Source: Paracoccus sp. DMF-8 (GTDB lineage Bacteria > Pseudomonadota > Alphaproteobacteria > Rhodobacterales > Rhodobacteraceae). Taken from it: DNA of 64,000 nt. Positions 40,907-50,611 of this stretch are shown here, in pieces. The number at the start of each line of letters is the position of its first letter. The first letter of the stretch is position 1. The stretch covers positions 248,001 to 312,000 of the forward strand of contig NZ_JARJHL010000014.1 of assembly GCF_029309835.1 (NCBI RefSeq), read 5' to 3'. The notes beneath the pieces are model-generated. The model worked only from the letters and a program-made list of their open reading frames with translations, ran no database searches and was not told the DNA's origin. Both the position numbers and the translations under genes were made by a program.

Positions 40907-41271
40907 AGGGGATCCTTTGGCGGAAATGGGGGAATTCGGGCGATGGTGTTCTTGCGAAACAGGGCGGAGCGTTCGCGCCAGGGCACGACGCCATCGGCGG
41001 TTTCGGCATATTGGCGGGCCATGGTGACGACTTCGGCCGCGTCATCGGGGGTCAGGCCGCCCTGCACATAGGTCCAGGATCCGGGCCGCGACAGCGCGAC
41101 GGCGCAGCCGCGCGCGCAGGCCGACAGGCAGGCGACGGGTTCCAGCCGGATATCGCCGGGCAACTCGCCCGCCATGACCGCGCTCAGCAGCCGTTCGCCG
41201 GGCACGACGCCGTCATCGGGGACGGGCTGGCCCATCCGGCAGGTCTGGCAAAGATACAGCGTCACCGCCAT
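40903..41271 (-). CDS. DUF1636 family protein, probable metal or Fe-S binder
   Basis: The 122-residue product starts MAVTLYLCQTCRMGQ. It has cysteines spaced as C-x2-C near the start and CLSACARGC in the middle, the pattern of thioredoxin-fold [2Fe-2S] proteins and the DUF1636 family. As first gene behind a cobalamin riboswitch and coupled to cobW, it likely supports cobalt handling or chelation, but no reaction is known. ATG 41271 was chosen because the longer frame upstream lies in the riboswitch leader. Confidence 0.85.
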   Translation of the reverse strand: MAVTLYLCQTCRMGQPVPDDGVVPGERLLSAVMAGELPGDIRLEPVACLSACARGCAVALSRPGSWTYVQGGLTPDDAAEVVTMARQYAETADGVVPWRERSALFRKNTIARIPPFPPKDPL

Positions 41272-41366
41272 GGCGCGTCCTGTTCTGGGGGATGTCGCGG
41301 CGAAAGGCAGGCGGGCTGCCGTCCGTCCACGAAACACCCCGTTCGTGTCTTGGTCACTTCGGGCAA

Positions 41367-41535
41367 GGCAGGTCTCCCGGCTTGCGGAACACGCGAGGCG
41401 TTGCCTTGCGTTGCCCCCGCTGCCTTCCCGGAACAGGTCCAGTGGCGGTGCGGCGGCGTTTTCCGGTCACGGTCGCGGGGGCGGCTGCGCTTGGTGGCGC
41501 ATTCCCTCTTAGCCTGCGTTGCCGCAGGAACCTTT
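41367..41535 (-). promoter_or_regulatory. Cobalamin riboswitch upstream of DUF1636-cobW-cobN
   Basis: Read on the minus strand the region shows, in order, AAGAGGGAA, GCCCCCGCGACCGTGA, GCCACTG (41440-41446), GGGAAGGC and the B12 box AGCCGGGAGACCTGCC (41367-41382), the known conserved elements of adenosylcobalamin riboswitches. It lies about 95 bp before the DUF1636 start, so high cobalamin should turn down the cobW-cobN operon. The 383-bp divergent gap to cobO holds nothing else recognised. Confidence 0.92.
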
Positions 41536-41654
41536 GCCGCCGTCCTTGTGCCGCCAAGCCGCGCGCGAAGTCAAGCCGGACCGCCATTTCGCGGTTGAAT
41601 ACACGGGCGGGCGGAGCCAATCTCCGCGTCGGGATCCAATCGGCAGGGGAGTTC

Positions 41655-42269
41655 GTGGAAAATCGCAATGACAGTCAGCAACATGCTGACAAGATGAAGA
41701 AAATAAAATCCGCGCGCGACCGCATGAACGCCGATCGTCAGGGCGAAAAGGGCCTGATCGTCGTCCATACCGGGCCGGGCAAGGGCAAGTCGTCCTCAGC
41801 CTTTGGGATGGTGTTGCGCGCAATCGCCCATCAGATGCCCTGTGCCGTCGTCCAGTTCATCAAGGGCAATCGCGACACGGGCGAGCGTCGCCTGCTGACG
41901 CAGCATTTCCCCGACCTGTGCCAGTTCTTCACCATGGGCGAGGGCTTTACCTGGGAAACGCAGGACAAGGACCGCGATATCGCCGCCGCGCGCGCAGGCT
42001 GGGACAAGGCCAGAGAACTGATCCGCGACGAACGCAACCGTCTGGTCCTGCTGGACGAAATCAATATCGCGCTGCGCTATGACTATCTGGATATCGCCGA
42101 GGTCTGCGCCTTTATGCGCGACGAAAAGCCCGAAATGACCCATGTCATCCTGACGGGTCGCAATGCCAAGCCTGAACTGATCGAAATGGCCGATCTGGTG
42201 ACCGAAATGACGCTGGTGAAACATCCCTGGCGCGCCGGGATCAAGGGGCAGCCGGGTATCGAGTTCTGA
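41655..42269 (+). CDS. cobO: Corrinoid adenosyltransferase (CobO/BtuR/CobA type)
   Basis: The 204-residue product attaches the adenosyl group to Co(I) corrinoids. The P-loop is HTGPGKGKSSSAFGM, followed by VVQFIKGNRDTGERR, LVLLDEINIALRYDYL and HVILTGRNAKPELIEMADLVTEM. I chose GTG 41655 (AGGGGAG upstream) because HADKMKKIKSARDRM before the later ATG 41694 matches the family N-terminus. It is divergent from the riboswitch operon and followed closely by cobQ. Confidence 0.92.
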   Translation: MENRNDSQQHADKMKKIKSARDRMNADRQGEKGLIVVHTGPGKGKSSSAFGMVLRAIAHQMPCAVVQFIKGNRDTGERRLLTQHFPDLCQFFTMGEGFTWETQDKDRDIAAARAGWDKARELIRDERNRLVLLDEINIALRYDYLDIAEVCAFMRDEKPEMTHVILTGRNAKPELIEMADLVTEMTLVKHPWRAGIKGQPGIEF

Positions 42270-42299
42270 TGCCGGAAACCGCGATATGACGGGGATGAT

Positions 42300-43769
42300 A
42301 TGGCGGGGCTGATGTTTCAGGGCACCGGCTCGAATGTCGGGAAATCGCTGGTGGTGGCGGGGCTGTGCCGTGCCTTTCGGCGGCGGGGTTTCCGTGTCGC
42401 GCCCTTCAAGCCGCAGAATATGTCGAACAATGCCGCCGTGACGCCGGACGGGGGCGAGATCGGTCGCGCGCAGGCGCTGCAGGCGCGGGCGGCGGGGTTG
42501 GCGCCGCATGTCGATATGAACCCGGTGCTGCTGAAACCCAGATCCGACATGGGGGCGCAAGTGATCCTGCGCGGGCAACGGCTTGGCACCTTCAAGGCGC
42601 GGGAATATTGGGGCAAAAAGCCCGAACTGCTGGGCGTGGTGCTGGACAGTTACCACCGGTTGGAAGCAGCGCATGATCTGGTCGTGGTCGAAGGCGCGGG
42701 CAGCGCGGCCGAGGTCAATCTGCGCGGCGCGGACATCGCCAATATGGGCTTTGCCGAGGCGGCGAGCGTTCCGGTCGTCTTGCTGGGTGATATCGACCGG
42801 GGCGGCGTGATCGCGCAGATCGTCGGCACGCAGGCGGTGCTGTCGGCGGGTGACAACAGCCTGATAAAATCTTTCATCATCAATAAATTTCGCGGCGATC
42901 CTGATCTGTTTTCTGATGGATATGGCTATATCGAGAACCGCACCGGCTGGCGCGGCGCGGGTATTCTGCCCGCCTTTGATCGCGCCCATCTGTTGCCCGC
43001 CGAGGATGCGCAGGACATTGCCCGCAAGACCGAAGGCAAGGGGCTGAAAATCGCATGGCTGGTCTTTTCCCGCGTCGCGAATTTCGACGATCTCGATCCT
43101 TTGGGGGCCGAGCCGGGCGTCGAACTGATCGCGGTTCATCCCGGTCAGGCGATTCCGGGCGATGCCGGGCTGGTCATCCTGCCGGGCAGCAAATCGACCC
43201 GCGCCGATCTGGCCTTTCTGCGCGCGCAGGGCTGGGATATCGACCTTGCCGCGCATCTGCGCCGGGGTGGCCGGGTGCTGGGGATCTGCGGCGGCTATCA
43301 GATGCTGGGCCGCGCCGTGCATGATCCCGATGGGATCGAGGGGCCTGCGGGCAGCAGTCCGGGGCTGGGTCACCTGGACATCGAAACCACGCTTGGCGGG
43401 GACAAGGTGCTGCGGCAGGTGCGGGCCGAACATCTGGCCTCGGGTGCGCGCCTGACGGGGTATGAGATCCATCTGGGCCATAGCGACGGGCCGGATGCCG
43501 CGCGCCCCTTTGCCCGTGTGGAGGGCCGGGCGGATGGCGCGATATCCGCGGATGGGCTGGTGCAGGGCACCTATCTGCACGGGCTGTTTTCCGACGACGG
43601 CTTTCGTGACAGCTATCTGCGCGGGTTTGGCGGGGCATCGGCGATGCGCTTTGAAACCACCGTCGATACGGTTCTGGACGAACTGGCCGACCATATCGAA
43701 CGCCACCTGCGCGTGGATGATCTGCTGGCGCTGGCGGGGCTGCCGCCTTACCCTGTCAACGCGCGGTAA
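42300..43769 (+). CDS. cobQ: Cobyric acid synthase (glutamine-hydrolysing)
   Basis: The 489-residue enzyme amidates the b, d, e and g side chains of adenosylcobyrinic acid a,c-diamide. The N-terminal ATPase domain has [17 protein letters not shown] and [13 protein letters not shown]. The C-terminal glutaminase has [13 protein letters not shown], the catalytic Cys in [10 protein letters not shown] and QGTYLHGLF. It lies 30 bp after cobO. Its 3' end overlaps the convergent unknown gene by 22 bp. Confidence 0.95.
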   Translation: MAGLMFQGTGSNVGKSLVVAGLCRAFRRRGFRVAPFKPQNMSNNAAVTPDGGEIGRAQALQARAAGLAPHVDMNPVLLKPRSDMGAQVILRGQRLGTFKAREYWGKKPELLGVVLDSYHRLEAAHDLVVVEGAGSAAEVNLRGADIANMGFAEAASVPVVLLGDIDRGGVIAQIVGTQAVLSAGDNSLIKSFIINKFRGDPDLFSDGYGYIENRTGWRGAGILPAFDRAHLLPAEDAQDIARKTEGKGLKIAWLVFSRVANFDDLDPLGAEPGVELIAVHPGQAIPGDAGLVILPGSKSTRADLAFLRAQGWDIDLAAHLRRGGRVLGICGGYQMLGRAVHDPDGIEGPAGSSPGLGHLDIETTLGGDKVLRQVRAEHLASGARLTGYEIHLGHSDGPDAARPFARVEGRADGAISADGLVQGTYLHGLFSDDGFRDSYLRGFGGASAMRFETTVDTVLDELADHIERHLRVDDLLALAGLPPYPVNAR

Positions 43770-44347
43770 AGCGGGCGGTCGTGCAGGCGGGCCAGTTCGC
43801 TCAGCCCCTTGCCCGGCGCGCTTGCGGCCAGATCGCGCAGCACGCAGCGCAGCAGGTCGCGCGGCAGCCCATGCGGCAAGGGTTGCCCGCCAAGGATCGC
43901 GCGTTCCGCAGCGTGCCGCTGATCCTGCCAGTCTTGCGGCAGGGTTTGCGCGAAAGGATGGCCCAGGGCACTGGCGCGGGGCGACATGGTCAGGCCGATG
44001 GCGCGATGGCCCGGCGGCAGCGCGGGCAGTCTGGGCGCGGGCTTGCCGGTGACGGGAATGCAGCCGCGGTTGCGCCACAGCAGGCGCGGGGCGCAGGTCC
44101 CCATGGGCAGCGACAGGGCCATGCCGTGATTGCAGGCGGTCGGGTTTCGCGAAATCCTCTGGAAACCCATCAGGGCGATGCCTTGCGGCAGCGCCAGCAG
44201 CCAGTCATCGCCGCGCAGGACCCGGCCCCGGATGCGTGGCGGGCCTTGCAGCACCAGCGTTGTCGCGCCGTCGAAAATGGCAAGGCTCCAGCCGAGGGCC
44301 AGAGCCTTGACGAGCGTTTCGGGCGGGTGGCCTGCCGTGCCCGCCAT
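43748..44347 (-). CDS. Unknown 199-aa protein, third gene of the cbtBA operon
   Basis: The frame starts at ATG 44347, six bases after the cbtA stop, and ends overlapping cobQ. The product starts [20 protein letters not shown], is rich in Arg, Pro and Leu, and has no clear membrane segment, P-loop or metal motif. I do not recognise a family. Its place behind cbtB and cbtA under a cobalamin riboswitch suggests a role in cobalt or corrinoid metabolism. The ribosome site is weak, and a coding artefact is not excluded. Confidence 0.5.
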   Translation of the reverse strand: MAGTAGHPPETLVKALALGWSLAIFDGATTLVLQGPPRIRGRVLRGDDWLLALPQGIALMGFQRISRNPTACNHGMALSLPMGTCAPRLLWRNRGCIPVTGKPAPRLPALPPGHRAIGLTMSPRASALGHPFAQTLPQDWQDQRHAAERAILGGQPLPHGLPRDLLRCVLRDLAASAPGKGLSELARLHDRPLYRALTG

Positions 44348-44353
44348 GCCGGA

Positions 44354-45130
44354 TCAGGCGTCGCGGCGGTCGGTCTGCCGGTCTGTGGACAGCAGCCAGA
44401 ACAGCATCAGGCCCAGGGTCACCCAACCGGCCAGACCGACGCCAAGCGCGCGGGCGCCGAATTCGGCGGCCAGTTCCGGCGGGGTCGGGCCGGTGAATTC
44501 GGCCGGGGCCGGGGCGCCGATGATCTGGGGCAACAGCAGCAGGACAATCGCCGCGCCCCATGCCGCCCAGTTGCGGCCGAAGGCGATCAGCCACAGCGCG
44601 GCGGCGCTGGCGACGACCGTGCCGGTCCACCAAAGCTGGCGCGCGCCCAGATCTGCCGCCGCCATGCCGGGCAGTTCCGGGGCAAGACCGATGGCCGGGA
44701 TGAACTGCACCGCCAGAAAGCCCGCGACACCCCACAGGATGCCGTCGCGCAGCGTGAATTCGCGCCCGCGCGAGATGGTGAACAGCACCACGGCCAGCAT
44801 CAGCAGGCCATAGCCCGCATAAAGCAGGATCGAGAACAGCACCGACAGCCCGTCGCGCGGCGGGTCGATCTGGAAACCGCCATGGGCAGGGGCCGCGTGA
44901 TCGGCGGCGGGCGTGACCGCCGCATCACCTGCGGCGTCATGCGCGTGGTCATGGCCGTCTTCGTCACCATGATGATGCCCCGAGGCATCCGCGACATGGG
45001 TCAATTCACCCGATTCATACAGCTCGGCATGCAAAAGCACCGGCTGGACAAGCCAAAGCTGAAGCAGGGCGGCAATCAGCCCTGCCACAGCGCCAGCGAT
45101 CACCGCGCTGGCAACAGCTTTCATGTTCAT
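44354..45130 (-). CDS. cbtA: CbtA family cobalt transporter subunit
   Basis: The 258-residue membrane protein belongs to the CbtA family, predicted to take up cobalt. It has an N-terminal membrane segment, a His/Asp-rich stretch near residues 45-60 (GHHHGDEDGHDHAHD) likely to bind metal, and several further hydrophobic helices. Its start lies one base after the cbtB stop (ATG 45130; ATG 45124 is an alternative). The cbtB-cbtA order behind a cobalamin riboswitch is the standard arrangement. Confidence 0.9.
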   Translation of the reverse strand: MNMKAVASAVIAGAVAGLIAALLQLWLVQPVLLHAELYESGELTHVADASGHHHGDEDGHDHAHDAAGDAAVTPAADHAAPAHGGFQIDPPRDGLSVLFSILLYAGYGLLMLAVVLFTISRGREFTLRDGILWGVAGFLAVQFIPAIGLAPELPGMAAADLGARQLWWTGTVVASAAALWLIAFGRNWAAWGAAIVLLLLPQIIGAPAPAEFTGPTPPELAAEFGARALGVGLAGWVTLGLMLFWLLSTDRQTDRRDA

Positions 45131-45131
45131 C

Positions 45132-45317
45132 TCAGTGGCAGGGGTAACCTGCCGCATGACGCACGTCATGGGCCGCGTCATGCAGGGCTTCGGGTTGGGC
45201 CATGCCGGTGAAAAAGATCAGGATCGCGCCCGCAAGCGCGGCCAGAACGATCGTCCCGGTCAGGGAACCCGATGCGGTCGAGGCGCCGGACAGCGCCGGC
45301 GAGAGGGTCTTGTTCAT
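45132..45317 (-). CDS. cbtB: CbtB family cobalt transporter subunit
   Basis: The 61-residue protein has a single membrane segment (about residues 20-40) and a C-terminal His-rich tail (HDAAHDVRHAAGYPCH), the CbtB signature for metal binding. It is the first gene after the second cobalamin riboswitch and is coupled to cbtA. Confidence 0.9.
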   Translation of the reverse strand: MNKTLSPALSGASTASGSLTGTIVLAALAGAILIFFTGMAQPEALHDAAHDVRHAAGYPCH

Positions 45318-45362
45318 GTCGTCTCCTTACCGTCACACCCGACGGTGGTTCGTTGCGTGACG

Positions 45363-45543
45363 GGGATCGGTCTCCTGACTCGTGGATCGTTGCGCTTTGC
45401 GGGCCTTCCCAGTGCGGATGCACCAGTGGCTGTTTCCGTGGCGCTCACCACTCACAGTCGCGGGGGCGGTCGGGTTTCGGACCCGGTTCCCATGTCCTTG
45501 CGGACTTCCCTGTCGCTTCCCTTGTGCCGAAAGCACAGGCGTC
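45363..45543 (-). promoter_or_regulatory. Cobalamin riboswitch upstream of cbtB-cbtA
   Basis: On the minus strand: AAGGGAAGCGACAGGGAA, GCCCCCGCGACTGTGAG, GCCACTGG (core at 45424-45430), GGGAAGGC and the B12 box AGTCAGGAGACCGATC (45365-45380). All core elements are present. It ends about 46 bp before the cbtB start, consistent with cobalamin repressing cobalt uptake. Confidence 0.93.
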
Positions 45544-45623
45544 AGGCAAGGATTAATCACGAAAACGCCAGCGGCAAGCGACCTTTGTCGTGGTCCGTGC
45601 CTGCCGCATGGTGTGGGCGGGGG

Positions 45624-46616
45624 CTAGTCCCGGGGCAGGGCGACGACGGTGCGGCCCTTGACCTGACCTTGCAGAATGGCGCGGCAGGTGGCGGGCACCT
45701 CGGCCAGCGTGATTTCGGTGATGGTGTCGTCCAGCAGGTCCATCGGCAGGTCGCGGCCAAGCCTTTGCCATGCGTCGGCGCGCCGCGCATAGGGCTGCAT
45801 CACTGAATCGATCCCCAGCAGGTTCACGTCGCGCAGGATGAAGGGCATGACGGTCGTATGCAGATCCGCCCCGCCCGCAAGCCCCACCGCCGCGACCGAA
45901 GCGCCGTATTTCATCTGCGCCAGCGCCCGCACCAGCACCGTCCCCCCGACCGTATCGACGCAACCGCCCCATGTCTCGCCTTCAAGCGGGCGGGGGTTGG
46001 CTTCGGCCAGATCGGCGCGGTCGACGATCCGGCTGGCGCCAAGACGGCGCAGGTAATCGGCATTGTCGGGCCGCCCGGTCAGGGCCGCGACCTCATGGCC
46101 CAGATTGGCCAGAATCGCGACGGCGACCGACCCAACCCCGCCCGAGGCGCCGGTGACCAGCACCGGCCCGCCGTCGCGGTCCAGCCCCTGATGTTCCAGC
46201 GCCATGATCGCCAGCATCGCGGTCAGCCCCGCCGTGCCGATGGCCATGGCCTGACGCGGGGACAGGCCTGCGGGCAGGGGCACCAGCCAATCGCCCCTGA
46301 CCCGCGCGCGGGTGGCATAGCCGCCCCAATGCAACTCTCCGACGCGCCAGCCGGTCAGCACGACCGCATCGCCGGGGCTGTAGCGCGGATCGTCCGAGGC
46401 AACCACCCGGCCCGCAAGGTCGATCCCCGGCACATGGGGATAGTTGCGCACCAGCCCCGCCATGCCCGCAAGGCACAGCCCGTCCTTGTAGTTCACGGTG
46501 GAATATTCGACGGCGACCGTGACATCGCCCTGCGGCAGGTTGTCGTCTGGCAGCACTTCGATCTTTTCGGACAGGTTGTCGCCGTTCTTGCGGACGACCA
46601 ATGCGGTAAAGCTCAT
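45624..46616 (-). CDS. acuI: Acryloyl-CoA reductase / YhdH-type NADPH oxidoreductase (AcuI)
   Basis: The 330-residue product is a zinc-free medium-chain reductase of the YhdH/AcuI family. It starts MSFTALVVRK and has STVNYKDGLCLAG, GIDLAGRVV, the Rossmann loop LVTGASGGVGSVAVAIL and DTVGGTVLVRALAQMKYG. In Rhodobacteraceae AcuI reduces acryloyl-CoA to propionyl-CoA, which would feed the methylmalonyl-CoA path. The family call is firm; the exact substrate is inferred. It is divergent from vgrG with 205 bp between starts. Confidence 0.88.
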   Translation of the reverse strand: MSFTALVVRKNGDNLSEKIEVLPDDNLPQGDVTVAVEYSTVNYKDGLCLAGMAGLVRNYPHVPGIDLAGRVVASDDPRYSPGDAVVLTGWRVGELHWGGYATRARVRGDWLVPLPAGLSPRQAMAIGTAGLTAMLAIMALEHQGLDRDGGPVLVTGASGGVGSVAVAILANLGHEVAALTGRPDNADYLRRLGASRIVDRADLAEANPRPLEGETWGGCVDTVGGTVLVRALAQMKYGASVAAVGLAGGADLHTTVMPFILRDVNLLGIDSVMQPYARRADAWQRLGRDLPMDLLDDTITEITLAEVPATCRAILQGQVKGRTVVALPRD

Positions 46617-46821
46617 CTGATCGGGGTCCTTTGCGCGCGGGGTGGCCGCCTGCCAGTGGGGGCGATTCCCGCGCCCGCGTCAACCGGTTTGTCCCGGCCC
46701 GCCCCGCGGCCAGGGGAAATCGCCTGTTATGACTGCGATACCGTCCGCATCAACTTGCCACGCGGCGCTGCCTGCGGTAAAAATCAGTTATTTCTGCATG
46801 TTTGAAACAGGTGGTCTTTCG

Positions 46822-48870
46822 ATGAACGCTGCTCTTCGTCAGGCAGATCGGCTTGGCCGTCTGACCACGGTTCTTGGCCAGGATGTCCTTGTCCTGCTGC
46901 GTTTCGACGGAACCGACCATCTGAATGACCTGTTCGAATACCGGGTCGAGGCGCTGTCGGCGTGCAACGATCTGGATTTCGACGCGCTGGTCGGCACCCA
47001 TGCCACCGTCACCATCGAGGGGCGCGAGGGGCCGCGCCATTTCGACGGCATCGTGACGCAGGCGCGCTGGTCGGGGGTGGGCGAAAACGGGCACCGCTAT
47101 GATCTGGTCCTGCGGCCGTGGTTCTGGCTGGCCGGGCGCCGCCGCAACCAGCGGATTTTCCACAACCAGACCGTCACCGATATCCTGAAAGACCTGCTGT
47201 CGGATTACGCGGGCCTTGGCGATCCGGCGCTGGACATGCAACTGACCGGCGATTACCCGGTTCTGGAATATACCGTGCAATATCGCGAATCCGATCTGGA
47301 TTTCGCGCGCCGCCAGATGGAACGGCACGGCATCAGCTTTCATTTCCGCCATCAGGAAGGCAGCCATACGCTGGTCCTGACCGATGACATCGCCAGCCAC
47401 GACAGCATCGGGTCGCGCGATTACAAGGCCTATGACGCGCACCACCAGTCAGAGGGCGAACATTTCTGGGAATGGGCGCCCGAACGCAACCTGACCACCG
47501 GCGCGATGCGGCTGACGGATTACAACTTCAAGACGCCCATGGCCTCGATGGAGGCGGACCGCGTCGGCGATGCCGCCTATGCGCAGGGCCAGATCGAAAG
47601 TTTCGACTATCCGGGCGATTATCTGGACCGGGGACAGGGCAAGGGCGTCGTCAGCCTGCGCACCCTGCAGGAACGCGGCGCCGACCGCCGCCACCGCGCG
47701 GCGGGCGATTGCACCAGTCTGGGCGCGGGGATGCAGGTCACGCTGTCGGGCGATCCGGTGCCCGGTCTGGGCGAAGCCTTCCTGTGCCTGTCGGCCAGCT
47801 ACCATTTCGTGTCCGAGGCCTATGGGTCGGGCACGCCGGTCACCGACGGTTACGCCTTTACCGGTGCATGGACCCTGATGCCGGTCAGCGCGCCGATGGC
47901 GCCGCCTTTGCGGACCCATGTGCCGGTGGTGCAGGGGCCACAGACCGCGATGGTCGTGGGTGACGGCGAAATCGACTGCGACGAATATGGCCGCATCCTG
48001 GTGCGCTTTCACTGGGATCTGGCGGGCGCCTATTCGATGCGCTGCCGGGTCAGCCAGAACTGGGCGGGCGCCGGTTGGGGCGGCATGGTCATCCCCCGCA
48101 TCGGGATGGAGGTCGTCGTCGAATTTCTGGAAGGCGACCCCGACAGGCCGCTGGTCACCGGCTGCGTCTACAACGGCAAGAACAACGTCCCCTATCCGCT
48201 GCCCGCGAACAAGACCGTCAGCACCTTCAAATCCGATACGCATGAAGGTTCTGGCTATAATGAATTCCGGTTCGAGGATCAGGCGGGCCGGGAAGAGGTC
48301 TTCATGCATGCGCAAAAGGACCACAATACGATCATCGAAAACGACGAATCGCATTCCATCGGCCATGACCGCTCCAAGACCGTCGGCAATGACCAAAGCG
48401 AAGCGATCGGCCATGACAAGGTGATCAGCGTCGGCAATGACCACCGCGAGACGATCGGCAACGACATGTATTACGATGTCGGCCAGAACCAGCAGGAAAA
48501 CTACGGCCGAGACCATATCCACCGCGTCGGCAATATCCACAAGCAGGCGGTCTTTGCCGATCACCTCTATGAGGTCGGCCGGAATTTCGAAGGCGAGGTC
48601 TTTGGCCGCTATACGCTGGATGTCGGCGAGACGATCACCAACAACACCCGTATCCATACGCTGATGGCCTATGAAAAGATGCAGGTGAAGGGGCCAGGCG
48701 GCAAGATCACCATCGACGCATCCGGCATCACGCTGGAAGCCGGGACGATCTGGCTGAAGGGCAATGTCATCATGGGCGGATCCGGCGGCGCGCAGGTGCC
48801 GACCTTGCAGATGGCCGCGCGCGAAGGCCTGCCCCTGTGCGAGGAATGCGCGAAATTCGACGACGCCTGA
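46822..48870 (+). CDS. vgrG: Type VI secretion spike protein VgrG (orphan)
   Basis: The 682-residue protein has the gp27-like base (YRVEALSACNDLDFDALVG, YTVQYRESDLDFARRQMERHGISFHF), the gp5-like OB domain (DEYGRILVRFHWD, VSQNWAGAGWGGMVIPRIGMEVVVEFLEGDPDRPLVTG) and a needle of repeated VGND/IGHD segments near residues 510-610. It ends in a short Cys-containing tail (LCEECAKF) with no large effector domain. ATG 46822 has an AGGTGG site. No Tss genes, PAAR or effector gene is adjacent, so it depends on a secretion system elsewhere. The leader is AT-richer than its surroundings. Confidence 0.93.
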   Translation: MNAALRQADRLGRLTTVLGQDVLVLLRFDGTDHLNDLFEYRVEALSACNDLDFDALVGTHATVTIEGREGPRHFDGIVTQARWSGVGENGHRYDLVLRPWFWLAGRRRNQRIFHNQTVTDILKDLLSDYAGLGDPALDMQLTGDYPVLEYTVQYRESDLDFARRQMERHGISFHFRHQEGSHTLVLTDDIASHDSIGSRDYKAYDAHHQSEGEHFWEWAPERNLTTGAMRLTDYNFKTPMASMEADRVGDAAYAQGQIESFDYPGDYLDRGQGKGVVSLRTLQERGADRRHRAAGDCTSLGAGMQVTLSGDPVPGLGEAFLCLSASYHFVSEAYGSGTPVTDGYAFTGAWTLMPVSAPMAPPLRTHVPVVQGPQTAMVVGDGEIDCDEYGRILVRFHWDLAGAYSMRCRVSQNWAGAGWGGMVIPRIGMEVVVEFLEGDPDRPLVTGCVYNGKNNVPYPLPANKTVSTFKSDTHEGSGYNEFRFEDQAGREEVFMHAQKDHNTIIENDESHSIGHDRSKTVGNDQSEAIGHDKVISVGNDHRETIGNDMYYDVGQNQQENYGRDHIHRVGNIHKQAVFADHLYEVGRNFEGEVFGRYTLDVGETITNNTRIHTLMAYEKMQVKGPGGKITIDASGITLEAGTIWLKGNVIMGGSGGAQVPTLQMAAREGLPLCEECAKFDDA

Positions 48871-48987
48871 GGCGGGCTGCGTCAGGGTGCGACGAATGGG
48901 CCGGGGGCTAGGGGCTTGGGGGCAGGGGCCATGCTTGCCGCCCGGCTTTTGTCATCGGGTCGCCCGTGACGTGAAAGCCCGGCCGGT

Positions 48988-50454
48988 TCAGCGTCTTGCG
49001 CGGGTCGCCAGATAGGCGCTCAGCGCCGCCGTGATCAGAATGGCGGCCAGCGTGACCCAGACAAAGGCCCGATCAGAGGCGCCGCGTGCGGCGTCCGACA
49101 GGTCTTGCGCCGCGCGTTCGGGCAGGGTGGCGGCGATCATCAGCGCCTCGTCCAGACCGTCATGGGCCTGCGCCGCGATCCCCGGCAGGTCGGGCATGTT
49201 CAGCGTATAGGCGAATGACATCAGGCTGCCCAGAACGGCAATGCCAAGCGCCCCGCCCAACTCATAGGACACCTCTTCGACGGCGGCGGCCATGCCCGCG
49301 CGTTCGCGCGGCGCGCTGAGCATGATTGTGCTGGAGGCTGCCGTCATCGCCGCGCCCAGACCCAGCCCCTGCAGGGCCAGCGCGACGATCTGCACGGGTT
49401 TCGGGCCGTGCAGCAGCGCCAGGAACAGGATCAGCCCGGCCAACGACAGCACGAATCCGGTCAGCAGCATCTTCATCCCCCCGATCCGTGGCAGGTAGCG
49501 TCCGGCCAGCGGCCCGCCGACAAAGGCGCCAAGCGGGATCGGCAGGATGAACCACGCGGCCTGCAGCGGCGACAGGCCCAGCACCAGTTGCAGCCGCTGG
49601 CTCAGCGCCAGTTCCATGCCCACGATGACCATGGCGGCGATCAGCGCGCCGATCACGCCTGCGGAAAAATCGCGACTGCCGAACAGCGACAGGTCGATCA
49701 GCGGATGGCGCAGGCGGAACTGGCGGCGGACAAAGGCGGTGCAGGCCGCCCCGCCGATGACGGTTGCCAGCGCGACCAGTCCCCAGTCGGGCTGGCGCGT
49801 CGCCGATTCCTTCAGCGCCCAGGACAGCGCGACCAGACCCAGCATGATCTGCGCGGAACTGAACATGTCCCAGGGCGTCCCCTTGTGCCCGGCACGCGCC
49901 GGGATCAGCACCAGCGCGGCGATCAGGGCGATGATGACAATCGGGACGTTGATCAGAAAGACCGAGCCCCACCAGAAATATTCCAGCAGCAACCCGCCGA
50001 CGACCGGCCCCAATGCCGCGCCGCCCGATGCGACGGCGGCCCAGATGCCGATGGCAAAGGCGCGTTCGTCGTCATCCTCGAATGTCAGGCGGATGATCGA
50101 CAGCGTCGCGGGCATCATCGCCGCCGCGCCCACCGCTAGCAGCGCCCGCGCCGCAATCAGCACGGCGGGCGAAGGCGCGAATGCCGCGATGGATGACGCG
50201 ATGCCAAAGACCACCAGCCCGATCACGAACATCCGCCGGTGCCCGAAACGGTCGCCAAGCGTGCCGAACCCCGGCAAAAGCCCCGCCACGACCAGCGAAT
50301 AGGCATTCAGGATCCACAGCTTTTCCGACGCGGTCGCCGCCAGATCGCGGGTCAGGGTCGGCAGCGCCGTATACAGCACCGTCATGTCGATCACGATCAG
50401 GAACAGGGCGCTGGAGACGATGGCGTGGACCAGCCAGCGGTTTGCATGTGTCAT
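48988..50454 (-). CDS. MFS drug exporter, DHA2 (14-TM, EmrB/QacA/SmvA) family
   Basis: The 488-residue membrane protein shows about fourteen hydrophobic segments, the family motif near the start (ALFLIVIDMTVLYTALPTL), GTLGDRFGHRRMF (motif A) and GPVVGGLLLEYFWWGSVFLINVP (motif C). It is predicted to export cationic or other toxic compounds by proton exchange. ATG 50454 begins MTHANRW; longer frames upstream lack membrane character. It is divergent from the BASS transporter gene; no regulator gene is adjacent. Confidence 0.9.
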   Translation of the reverse strand: MTHANRWLVHAIVSSALFLIVIDMTVLYTALPTLTRDLAATASEKLWILNAYSLVVAGLLPGFGTLGDRFGHRRMFVIGLVVFGIASSIAAFAPSPAVLIAARALLAVGAAAMMPATLSIIRLTFEDDDERAFAIGIWAAVASGGAALGPVVGGLLLEYFWWGSVFLINVPIVIIALIAALVLIPARAGHKGTPWDMFSSAQIMLGLVALSWALKESATRQPDWGLVALATVIGGAACTAFVRRQFRLRHPLIDLSLFGSRDFSAGVIGALIAAMVIVGMELALSQRLQLVLGLSPLQAAWFILPIPLGAFVGGPLAGRYLPRIGGMKMLLTGFVLSLAGLILFLALLHGPKPVQIVALALQGLGLGAAMTAASSTIMLSAPRERAGMAAAVEEVSYELGGALGIAVLGSLMSFAYTLNMPDLPGIAAQAHDGLDEALMIAATLPERAAQDLSDAARGASDRAFVWVTLAAILITAALSAYLATRARR

Positions 50455-50611
50455 GACCAACCCGTCGATTTTCTGCCTGTCGCCTGATCGCATGGATCGC
50501 GGGGCGCTGCCAGCCGCATGTCGGCCCTGCGGTTCCGGCGGGCGGCGTCGGTCTTGGCTTGGCCGCCAGAACCCGTAAAAGACGAAAGAACAGGATAAGG
50601 AAATCCCGCAG

